Part shown: piece after piece, positions 58,062 to 64,000 of the stretch
Numbering within the stretch: position 1 is the first letter of the stretch
How the letters are laid out: each line of letters starts with the position of its first letter
From: JANSYL01 sp965229695
GTDB lineage: Bacteria; Pseudomonadota; Alphaproteobacteria; Rhodobacterales; Rhodobacteraceae
Assembly: GCA_965229695.1 (NCBI GenBank)
Contig: OZ245921.1
Location: forward strand, 2,294,001 to 2,358,000
Direction of reading: 5' to 3'
Length of the DNA: 64,000 nucleotides
Program-made: the position numbers and the translations under genes
The notes under the pieces: generated by a model
Seen by the model: the letters and a program-made list of their open reading frames with translations, nothing else
Database searches by the model: none
What the model was told of the DNA's origin: nothing

Positions 58062-58592
58062 TTAGCTGTCCGAGCCGTGATCGCTGTGGTCCGAATGCCC
58101 ATGCCCGCCATGACCGTGGCCGGAATGATCCCCGTGACCGCCATGGCCGCCATGCATGGGCTGACGTTCCAGATCGACGGGGATCATGATGGTTACCGGC
58201 TCGGCATGTTCAAAGATAAAGGTCGCCTCGAACTCATCGCCATGTTCCAGCGGCTCGCGCAGGCCCAGCAGCATCACATGCAACCCACCGCGTTGCAGCA
58301 GGATCGTCTCACCGGCGGCCATGCCAAAGCCATCTTCGACCTCGACCATGCGCATGACGCCATTGGTGTCTTCGATATGGGTGTGCAGCTCGACCCGTTC
58401 GGCCACATCGGATGAGACGGCCACAAGACGGTCATCCATATCGGAATGGTTGAAGATCGACATGAAGGCCGCGCCCGAGATCGCGACATTGCTAGAGGCG
58501 CGGGCATAGGCGTCTTCGATGACCATATGGGCCGAGGCCAGCGCGGGGATCAGCGCGAAAGCGCCTGCAAACAGGGTGATTTTGAAGGACAT
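58062..58592 (-). CDS. Copper chaperone PCuAC with His-rich tail
   Basis: A 176-residue periplasmic copper-binding protein. After the signal peptide (MSFKITLFAGAFALIPALASA) the PCuAC ligands are seen in ISGAAFMSIFNHSDMDD, ELHTHIED, VMRMVE and GGLHVMLLGL. The last 30 residues are nearly all His, Gly, Asp and Ser (HGGHGDHSGHGHGGHGHSD), which may hold extra copper or zinc. PCuAC proteins deliver Cu(I) to cytochrome oxidase. It lies 42 bases after a small exported protein gene, probably in one operon. Confidence 0.92.
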   Translation of the reverse strand: MSFKITLFAGAFALIPALASAHMVIEDAYARASSNVAISGAAFMSIFNHSDMDDRLVAVSSDVAERVELHTHIEDTNGVMRMVEVEDGFGMAAGETILLQRGGLHVMLLGLREPLEHGDEFEATFIFEHAEPVTIMIPVDLERQPMHGGHGGHGDHSGHGHGGHGHSDHSDHGSDS

Positions 58593-58634
58593 GGATGTCT
58601 CCGTTCGAAAAGGAAAAAGATCAGGTGTTTGGGG

Positions 58635-59003
58635 TTACGCCGCGCGCGGCGGCCCCCGACCCAATCCCCCCATGCGCCATTCCACCCCGGCCAAAAGGGC
58701 CCGGTCAGAGGTGGTGAGCATGCCCATTTCAATCGCAATCGGCTGCGCGCCATCGGCGCTATCGATCAGCGCCAGCCCTTTGAGAATCGCATCGGGGCAC
58801 AGCACCTGGTCCATCATGACCGGCTCACCATCCCCATCAAAGAGCGGCAATCCATCCGCGGCCAACACCACGGTGGAGGTGCCGGTCAGCGAACAAAGCT
58901 GCCCGTCCGCGGCCATTGCCCCACGCGCCATCACCGCCGCGACGGTTGTCGCGATCAAGGCGGCCAGCACCAAGGCGGCTAGGGCAGAGCGAAGCCAAAC
59001 CAT
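58635..59003 (-). CDS. Small exported protein upstream of PCuAC (122 aa)
   Basis: A 122-residue protein with an N-terminal membrane anchor or signal (LRSALAALVLAALIATTVAA). The mature part has cysteines in QLCSLTG and QVLCPDAILKG and a C-terminal Arg/Gly-rich end. It resembles the DUF2946-type proteins often found next to PCuAC and copper uptake genes. A role in copper handling is inferred from that context only. Confidence 0.72.
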   Translation of the reverse strand: MVWLRSALAALVLAALIATTVAAVMARGAMAADGQLCSLTGTSTVVLAADGLPLFDGDGEPVMMDQVLCPDAILKGLALIDSADGAQPIAIEMGMLTTSDRALLAGVEWRMGGLGRGPPRAA

Positions 59004-59050
59004 GGCCCTTACTTATCCGATTCCATCCATGCCGAAAGGGGGCTGCGACG

Positions 59051-59083
59051 AAAACGCCCCACCGACCAAAGGCCAGCGGGGCG
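59051..59083 (-). terminator. Intrinsic terminator of rpmB
   Basis: On the minus strand CGCCCC and GGGGCG pair, and G-U tolerant pairing extends the stem inward to a TTT loop; TTTT follows immediately (59054-59051). It lies about 20 bases after the rpmB stop codon. Confidence 0.8.
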
Positions 59084-59104
59084 CGTTCAACACGGGTAAA
59101 AAGC

Positions 59105-59395
59105 TTAGGCCTGAGCGGCTTGGGCTTTTTCAATCTCACGTTTGATTTTCAGGGCTTTCGGCGAAAGCTCTGCATCTTTGGCTTTGGCCATGAACGCATC
59201 CAAGCCGCCGCGGTGATCCACGGTGCGCAGGGCCGCGTTCGACACGCGCAGGCGGAAACGGCGGTCCAAGATGTCCGAGCCCAGCGTGACATCGGTCAGA
59301 TTGGGCAGAAAACGCCGCTTGGTTTTGTTATTGGCGTGGCTGACATTGTTGCCAGTCATCGGGCCTTTGCCGGTCAATTCGCACACACGGCTCAT
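59105..59395 (-). CDS. rpmB: 50S ribosomal protein L28
   Basis: A 96-residue L28, normal length for alphaproteobacteria. SRVCELTGKGPMTGNNVSHANN and KTKRRFLPNL are the family signature, here with only one cysteine in the N-terminal segment. It joins the large ribosomal subunit. GAGGA lies 8 bases before the ATG. It is a single-gene unit with a clear promoter (59472-59500) and an attenuator-like hairpin in its leader. Confidence 0.97.
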   Translation of the reverse strand: MSRVCELTGKGPMTGNNVSHANNKTKRRFLPNLTDVTLGSDILDRRFRLRVSNAALRTVDHRGGLDAFMAKAKDAELSPKALKIKREIEKAQAAQA

Positions 59396-59418
59396 CGGGC
59401 GATCCTCGGGTTCTGTCT

Positions 59419-59457
59419 AAAACAACAAGGGGCGCAGCCGCGCAGGCATCACGCCCC
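59419..59457 (-). terminator. Terminator-like hairpin in the rpmB leader
   Basis: On the minus strand GGGGCG (59457-59452) pairs with CGCCCC (59434-59429), with a GCC/GGC inner helix, followed by TTGTTGTTTT (59428-59419). It lies just after the predicted transcription start and 24 bases before the ATG, so it could end transcription before rpmB. It may act as an attenuator. Confidence 0.65.
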
Positions 59458-59471
59458 AAAAATCTGAGCGG

Positions 59472-59500
59472 GGGATACGGGTGTGTCGGTTTGGTGTCAA
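59472..59500 (-). promoter_or_regulatory. rpmB promoter
   Basis: On the minus strand TTGACA (59500-59495) and TATCCC (59477-59472) are separated by exactly 17 bases. Transcription would start near 59465, giving a leader of about 70 bases that contains the hairpin at 59419-59457. Confidence 0.75.
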
Positions 59501-59561
59501 GCGGGGAATCGGCCCTCTTTGCCTGCCTGACAGGGCTGCGCCCCTGGCGTAGGCTTCCCCC

Positions 59562-60206
59562 ATGCGCGAAACTGAGCTTTACCCGCCCGTCAAAGCCTTC
59601 CTGGAAGAGCTTGGCTATACCGTCAAGGCCGAGATCGGACCGGCCGATGTGATGGCGCTGAAAGACGGGCAAGACCCGATCCTGGTTGAGCTAAAAACCG
59701 GGTTTTCCCTGACACTCTTCCACCAGGCCATCGCACGCCAGGCGGTTAGCGATCTGGTCTATCTCGCTGTGCCGCGCGCCAAGACCCGGCCTTTCCAAAA
59801 GGCGTTGGCCGAAAACACCAAACTCGCGCGCCGCCTGGGCCTGGGGCTTTTGACCGTGCGCCTGCCCGACGGGAGGGTAGAGGTCCATTGCGATCCCGGC
59901 CCCTATGCGCCGCGCAAATCCGCCCGCAAACGCGCGCTTTTGATGGCCGAGTTCACCCGCCGCAAAGGCGATCCGAATCTGGGCGGCATGCGCGGCGCGC
60001 GGATGACGGCCTATCGCCAAGACGCCATGGCGTGTGCCGCATATCTCGCCCAACAGGGCCCCAGCAAAGGCGCTGCGGTCAAAGCCGCCACCGGCGTCAC
60101 CCACGCCACCCGCATCATGCGCGACAACCATTATGGATGGTTCGAAAAACAGGAAACCGGCATCTACACCCTCAGCGAGACCGGCCTCAAATTAGACCAA
60201 TCCTGA
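59562..60206 (+). CDS. DUF2161 / PD-(D/E)XK-type protein
   Basis: A 214-residue protein. The N-terminal part has a nuclease-like core: ELYPPVKAFLEELGY, then PILVELKTGF (Asp/Glu-x-Lys type motif, Glu-Leu-Lys). The C-terminal part (YRQDAMACAAYLAQQGPSKG … MRDNHYGWFEKQETGIYTLSE) looks like a winged helix. DUF2161 proteins are widespread in Rhodobacterales and predicted to be phosphodiesterases; the substrate is unknown. It is followed by a strong hairpin. Confidence 0.85.
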   Translation: MRETELYPPVKAFLEELGYTVKAEIGPADVMALKDGQDPILVELKTGFSLTLFHQAIARQAVSDLVYLAVPRAKTRPFQKALAENTKLARRLGLGLLTVRLPDGRVEVHCDPGPYAPRKSARKRALLMAEFTRRKGDPNLGGMRGARMTAYRQDAMACAAYLAQQGPSKGAAVKAATGVTHATRIMRDNHYGWFEKQETGIYTLSETGLKLDQS

Positions 60207-60244
60207 TCCCTTTCATCTGGCCCAAAATACCCTCGGGGAGAGCG

Positions 60245-60269
60245 CGAGAGGGGCAGACAGCCCCTCTCG
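60245..60269 (+). terminator. Hairpin terminator after the DUF2161 gene
   Basis: CGAGAGGGGC (60245-60254) and GCCCCTCTCG (60260-60269) form a perfect 10-bp stem with a 5-base loop 39 bases after the stop. No T run follows, so it may need help from Rho. Confidence 0.65.
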
Positions 60270-60311
60270 CCCCCCGGTGACGCGCCAAAGGCGCGGCACA
60301 ATCCCTTGGAC

Positions 60312-60656
60312 CTAAAGCTCCACCCCGTCAGAAGCATCCGGTTCCGCCTCCAAAGGCGGTGCATCGGGGGACCGGCGGATGAGGATATCGCCATTGGGCA
60401 ACCGCTCGGGCATCTCGTACACCGTGATGTCGTCGATCAGATCGCCCAAGGATTGCAGGAAAGGCAGCATTTCCTCTTCGAAAAACGGCCGCGCCTCTTC
60501 CAGCATCGGGCGCATATCATCCAGCAACCCTTCCAGGATCATGCGCGAGCCTTCGGAAAACAGGTTCAGCCCCTCGCGCAGAGAGCCACCCTCCTCCTCC
60601 GCCAAAGCGGGGCTTGTCAGGCTCAAGCCCAGGATCACAGCAAGCAGATATCTCAT
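60312..60656 (-). CDS. Small exported acidic protein, unknown function (114 aa)
   Basis: A 114-residue protein with signal peptide MRYLLAVILGLSLTSPALA. The mature part is strongly acidic (EEEGGSLREG, MLEEARPFFEEEM) and probably helical, ending with a proline-rich tail. Homologues are sometimes misnamed AAA ATPase; no nucleotide motif is present. It starts 16 bases after the stop of the EEP gene on the same strand. Confidence 0.78.
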   Translation of the reverse strand: MRYLLAVILGLSLTSPALAEEEGGSLREGLNLFSEGSRMILEGLLDDMRPMLEEARPFFEEEMLPFLQSLGDLIDDITVYEMPERLPNGDILIRRSPDAPPLEAEPDASDGVEL

Positions 60657-60672
60657 GGCCCCTATATGGGCA

Positions 60673-61755
60673 TCACGGCCCGTTCTGTGAAGCCAAGGCC
60701 CCGGCAGGTCCGCTCAAATCCAGCGTCACGGGAAAATGGTCCGAGGCGGTTAGCAAGGCCGCGCGCAGATCGTCATCCTGCCAGCAGATCGGATCGTCGA
60801 ACGGGTGCCAGATGCGCCAGCGTTGGCTCAAAGGGCGCAGCGCGGGGGAGACCATGATGTAATCCAGCAGGGCCGACAGATACCGGTCTTCATGTTTCAA
60901 AAAGAACCGCGCGGTGGTCGGTTGCGCGGCCACGCGGCTTTGCAGGGCGCGCCTGGCATGGGGGTCGAATAGCTGCCGCTCGGCCGCCGCCTCACTGCCC
61001 ATGACAATCTCAACGCCCGACCGCCCAAAAAGCGCTTCATACCGATCCAGCCCGGGCCCGTCATTCAAATCGCCCAGCACGATCAATGCACTTTCGGTTT
61101 CCAAATGCGCCTCGACCCGCTGGCGCAGCCAGACGCATTGCGCCAATTGCTTGCGCCGGTTGGCGATGGAAATGCGCATGGCGTCGGCTGCATCGCGCGC
61201 GCCATGGGGTGCTTTGGATTTCACATGCACCCCGATTAGCTCGATGGGGCCAAAGGCGGTCTCAAGCGTGAGCTCAAGCGGGGGTTTGGAAAACACCACC
61301 CGGTCTTCGGTGGCGTCGATATCCAGGTCGATCCGAAACACCCCATCGAAGCGTGGCGCATCTTTGCGGCCATCCGGGCCTGTGATCGGCCCGCGCGGGC
61401 TGTGCTTCGCGCTCAGCGTCTCGGGATCGTAAAGCAGCATCAGTTCCTGCTGCGTGTCGTTGGAAAACCCCGACAGAACCTTGTTGGCCCGCAGCCCGGC
61501 AAACGCCGCAAAGGTTTCCAGCGCCACCCGCCCGTCGCGCCTGCGCGAGATATCGGGGGCCTCGACCACCAGGATCGCATCTGCATCCAACGCCTGTAAA
61601 ACCTGGGCGATCGCGGCGGTTTGCTGGGCCCGGGTCACATTGTGGCGCGCCGACCATCCGTCATCATTCTTTAAGGCGCCAGTGTCGTCGAACAGCGCAT
61701 CGAACCATTCGATATTATAGGTGGCAATGCGCAAGCTGGCGGGCTCAGCGGGCAT
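60673..61755 (-). CDS. Endonuclease/exonuclease/phosphatase family protein
   Basis: About 360 residues of EEP fold. The metal and catalytic segments are ATYNIEWFD (Asn, Glu), GVHVKSKAPHG, LGDLNDGPG and the final ASDHFPVTLDL with its Asp-His pair. No signal peptide is seen, so it should be cytoplasmic. It hydrolyses a phosphodiester in nucleic acid or a phospholipid-type substrate. The start is uncertain: ATG at 61755 or GTG at 61782, both overlapping the end of the TerB/J-domain gene. Confidence 0.85.
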   Translation of the reverse strand: MPAEPASLRIATYNIEWFDALFDDTGALKNDDGWSARHNVTRAQQTAAIAQVLQALDADAILVVEAPDISRRRDGRVALETFAAFAGLRANKVLSGFSNDTQQELMLLYDPETLSAKHSPRGPITGPDGRKDAPRFDGVFRIDLDIDATEDRVVFSKPPLELTLETAFGPIELIGVHVKSKAPHGARDAADAMRISIANRRKQLAQCVWLRQRVEAHLETESALIVLGDLNDGPGLDRYEALFGRSGVEIVMGSEAAAERQLFDPHARRALQSRVAAQPTTARFFLKHEDRYLSALLDYIMVSPALRPLSQRWRIWHPFDDPICWQDDDLRAALLTASDHFPVTLDLSGPAGALASQNGP

Positions 61756-62446
61756 GGGAGGCGGCGATTTCTTCCCAGGCACGATTGACGGCGACCAGGC
61801 GCTTTTCGGCCAGTTTCACCGCCTCTTCCGGCACGCCGCGGGCCAGCATCCGGTCGGGATGGGTGGCGCGCACCTCGGCCCGCCAGGCGGCGCGGATATC
61901 GTCATAGGGCGTGCCGGGCTCGACGCCTAAGACCAGGAAGGGGTCGGGCGCGGCATCGGGCACATAGCGCGATCGCATACGGCGAAAGGCGCTGTCATCC
62001 ATGCCAAAAATCTCGGCCACGCGTTGTAGGAACGCATCCTCGCTCGGGTGGTATTCGCCATCGGCGGCGGCGATGTGGAACAGCCCTTCCATCAGGTCGC
62101 ACAGCACGCTGTCGATGCCGCAGGGTTTGCCCTCCATCCGGAACATCGCGGCGATGCGGGTGGCGTATTCCTCGAACCCGGCCACGTCTTCGCGGGCCAT
62201 GTTGAAAACCCGCGCGGCGGATTTTTCTTCCGAGGCGGGGATATAGAACACCTCGCGGAAGGCCGTGACCTCATCCCGGGTGACCAGCCCATCGGCTTTG
62301 GCCATTTTCGCCGACAGCGCGATCACCGCGATGGTGAAGGCGACCGACCGTTCAGGGGTGGCGCGCAGTTTGTCAAAGACAGCCGTCAGCCCCTCGCCCT
62401 TGGCGAGGGCGGCCAATGCGTCGGATATGCGAGACCAAAGCGACAT
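61745..62446 (-). CDS. TerB-like/J-domain co-chaperone (DjlA-like)
   Basis: A 233-residue protein. Residues about 30-155 form a TerB-like helical domain (IALSAKMAKADGLVTRDE, HIAAADGEYHPSEDAFL). A C-terminal J domain follows, with FLVLGVEPGTPYDDIRAAW and the HPD motif in RATHPDRML. It lacks the N-terminal membrane anchor of E. coli DjlA, so it is probably cytoplasmic and stimulates DnaK ATPase. It overlaps the EEP gene by about 11 bases. Confidence 0.9.
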   Translation of the reverse strand: MSLWSRISDALAALAKGEGLTAVFDKLRATPERSVAFTIAVIALSAKMAKADGLVTRDEVTAFREVFYIPASEEKSAARVFNMAREDVAGFEEYATRIAAMFRMEGKPCGIDSVLCDLMEGLFHIAAADGEYHPSEDAFLQRVAEIFGMDDSAFRRMRSRYVPDAAPDPFLVLGVEPGTPYDDIRAAWRAEVRATHPDRMLARGVPEEAVKLAEKRLVAVNRAWEEIAASHAR

Positions 62447-62477
62447 GGTGGTCTTGTACCCTGCCTGTGCGTCGCTG

Positions 62478-62948
62478 TCAGAGGAATTTCTGCATCAGCA
62501 CAAGATCGAGCCTGCGACCAAATTTCTTCCCGATCTTTGGCATATGGGCGACGGCTTCAAAGCCCAGCGCGCAATGAAAGGCTTGGCCCGAGGTGTTTTC
62601 GCCGCTTAGGCCCGCCACCAGGATATGACCGCCCTGGGCACGGATCTGGTCAAAACCATGGGCCATCAAGGCACGCCCGATGCCCGCGCCGCGCGCGGCT
62701 TCGGCGATATGGATCGAATGCTCATAGCTATCGGCATAACCGGGTCCGCCACGAAATTGCGCCCAAGTCAGAAACCCAGCCACCTGTCTGCCCTGTTCGG
62801 CGACCCAAACCGGGTGGTTGCGGATCAGGGCATCGATATCCTCGGGCGTTTTTTCACGCGTGGTGAAAGTGATGGTCGTGTCGCGGATGATCGGGTTCCA
62901 GATCGCGAGGATGCCGCCCGCGTCGCTGGGTTGAGCCGGGCGGATCAA
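62478..62948 (-). CDS. GNAT acetyltransferase (phosphinothricin-acetyltransferase-like)
   Basis: A 156-residue GNAT protein of the PAT/MddA group. IRPAQPSDAGGILAIWNPIIRDT opens the fold, EHSIHIAEAARGAGIGRALM holds the acetyl-CoA loop (RGAGIGRALM), and LGFEAVAHMPKIGKKFG closes it. The start is TTG at 62948 overlapping the preceding TGA, suggesting translational coupling. Substrates of relatives are methionine sulfoximine or sulfone and other amino acid analogues. Confidence 0.88.
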   Translation of the reverse strand: MIRPAQPSDAGGILAIWNPIIRDTTITFTTREKTPEDIDALIRNHPVWVAEQGRQVAGFLTWAQFRGGPGYADSYEHSIHIAEAARGAGIGRALMAHGFDQIRAQGGHILVAGLSGENTSGQAFHCALGFEAVAHMPKIGKKFGRRLDLVLMQKFL

Positions 62949-63559
62949 AAGGTGATCTCGCCAGTTGGCGTGCGATAGGTGACCGCGATCCTGGGTCGGT
63001 GCGCGTGTGTGATCGACAGTCGCGACTCGTCGATCATTGGTAAAAGCGCGGCTGACAGCGCCTCGGCCTGCGGCGAGAAAAGGCGCAGCGCGGTCAGACG
63101 CACGCCGCGATCTGGCAGGCGCGGAGCCGGGTGCGCGTCACCCTTCCATTCGATCAGCGCGGGGCAAAGGCCGTCAAAGGGCAGTTTTCCGTCTTTGGGG
63201 ATCGCCATGCGCCAGCGCATATCATTGCGGGCCAAATCCCAAGGCGCGCCAATCCCGTCAGGCGCTGCGGCCAGGGCGGCATCAAGATCGGGGCAGCGGC
63301 AAATCCAGTTTGTGCTGCGGGTCGGGCCTTGGAAATTGTCGAGGTCAAACCAGCGCGGCTGATTGGGATGTGTGCCAGCGGGGTCGATGGTGATGACCTC
63401 AAGGTATTCCTCGGGCCCGAGCGACAGCAGCTTGTTATGGGTGCCCATGTCCGGGTGTTGGCCGCCGGGGGCCAGGGGCACGCCAAATGCCGCCTCGGTC
63501 GCGGCGGCGCCGGTGGTCAAATCGGCTGCTGCAATTGCGATGTGATCCAAGCTCAGCAT
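62945..63559 (-). CDS. VOC/glyoxalase-like domain protein
   Basis: A 204-residue protein with a glyoxalase-like (DUF4062/Glyoxalase_3 type) fold. LSLDHIAIAAADLTTGAAA begins the first beta-alpha module, and GTHNKLLSLGPEEYLEVI carries the glutamate that often binds metal in this superfamily. GGAGG lies 6 bases before the ATG at 63559, which is preferred over GTG at 63565. It overlaps the GNAT start by 4 bases, so the two form an operon. The reaction is unknown. Confidence 0.82.
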   Translation of the reverse strand: MLSLDHIAIAAADLTTGAAATEAAFGVPLAPGGQHPDMGTHNKLLSLGPEEYLEVITIDPAGTHPNQPRWFDLDNFQGPTRSTNWICRCPDLDAALAAAPDGIGAPWDLARNDMRWRMAIPKDGKLPFDGLCPALIEWKGDAHPAPRLPDRGVRLTALRLFSPQAEALSAALLPMIDESRLSITHAHRPRIAVTYRTPTGEITF

Positions 63560-63677
63560 CCTCACCCTCCGCTTTTGTGCCGCTGATGTCGTATTTCACC
63601 CGCGCCTTTGCTGCCGAAGCACCGTACAAGTTTTGAAGAGTTTTTGCCCAGCCACAAGCCAAAGGCCGCCGCTGCCC

Positions 63678-64000
63678 ATGCCAACCGCATTCGACCCCGA
63701 GGCTGTTTTGTTGAAGCCGCTGATGGTCATGCTGGCCACCGGCAGCGGCGATGGCCCACGCATCGCGCCGATGTGGTTTTTGTGGGAAAGCGGGGCGCTG
63801 TGGATGCCCTCGGATATCGGATCAAGCTCGGTCGGTCGTTTGGCGCGGGATCAACGCGTGGCGGCTGAGATCGTGGATTTCGATTGTGACGCAGGGATTT
63901 TGCTGCATCTGGGCCTGCGCGGCCGGGCCGAGGTGTTGGCCATGGACGCCGATCTGTTCGAGCGCTTGCTGGTCAAATATCTGGGCGCGGATCGGGCGGG
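63678..64000 (+). CDS. Pyridoxamine 5'-phosphate oxidase-like FMN-binding protein (3' partial)
   Basis: The frame opens at ATG 63678 and runs through the right edge without a stop, giving 107 complete codons. GDGPRIAPMWFLWESGALWMPSDIGSS… and RLARDQRVAAEIVDFDCDAG match the split-barrel PNPOx-like fold, in which one such protein binds FMN or F420 as a dimer. It is divergent from the VOC-GNAT operon. The function of this subgroup is not fixed. Confidence 0.82.
   Translation, partial: MPTAFDPEAVLLKPLMVMLATGSGDGPRIAPMWFLWESGALWMPSDIGSSSVGRLARDQRVAAEIVDFDCDAGILLHLGLRGRAEVLAMDADLFERLLVKYLGADRA

Noticed and set aside
1..64000. CRISPR arrays, rRNA operons, complete tRNAs, known riboswitches
   Set aside because: No regularly spaced repeats, rRNA signatures, complete cloverleaf genes or recognisable aptamer cores were seen by eye on either strand.

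Overview
The window looks like an accessory, catabolism-rich stretch of a marine-type alphaproteobacterial chromosome, most likely Rhodobacterales (Roseobacter-like). Reasons are the high GC content, dense four-base start/stop overlaps, TRAP, TTT and SsuABC-type transporters side by side, and a right-hand housekeeping block (rpmB, Sir2, PCuAC, leucine dehydrogenase-type enzyme, DUF2161) of the kind usual in that order. This placement is inferred from gene content, not from a marker phylogeny.

Left part. (A) 1-11896: an SsuABC/TauABC-like ABC transporter (SBP cut by the window edge). It is convergent with a six-gene minus-strand operon: BisC-type molybdoenzyme, FGGY kinase, zinc-type dehydrogenase, class II aldolase, SorC-type regulator, and a true formylglycine-generating enzyme. 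A two-subunit transketolase is divergent from this operon, and a 33-bp interrupted palindrome sits between them. This combination is the best candidate for an undescribed catabolic system. (B) 12332-12784: IS3-type transposase relic. (C) 13335-22066: a TRAP transporter with an RspB/LgoD-like dehydrogenase, UxaB, UxaA, a GntR regulator and KDG kinase, reading as L-galactonate (or hexuronate-related) catabolism to KDPG. (D) 22324-34686: an IclR gene sits beside a divergent flavoprotein/CoA-transferase/enoyl-CoA hydratase operon. It is followed by a TTT transporter operon with SDR, KDPGal-type aldolase, enolase-superfamily dehydratase and aldehyde dehydrogenase, a plausible oxidative sugar-acid route.

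Middle. (E) 35598-38552: a compact integrative element (HTH protein, AlpA-like, unknown 351-aa protein, tyrosine integrase) lies next to a 39-nt 5' half of tRNA-Gly(UCC) that stops at the anticodon loop. (F) 38982-51107: a second sugar system with two divergent operons around a GntR gene: UgpC-type ABC importer, UPF0261 protein, class II aldolase and transaldolase on minus; GntR, MBL-fold hydrolase, HAD protein, second class II aldolase and FGGY kinase on plus. Two copies of a TGTATRCAAAACTGA element mark the likely operators.

Right part. 51379-64000 is mostly housekeeping: small membrane proteins, a TetR relic, YHS-domain protein, Fcy1-like cytosine deaminase, Lrp regulator with divergent amino acid dehydrogenase, LMW phosphatase, sirtuin, copper chaperone, ribosomal protein L28 with an attenuator-like leader, EEP nuclease, TerB/J-domain protein, GNAT, VOC and a PNPOx-like gene cut by the edge. 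No rRNA, CRISPR array or complete tRNA was seen.
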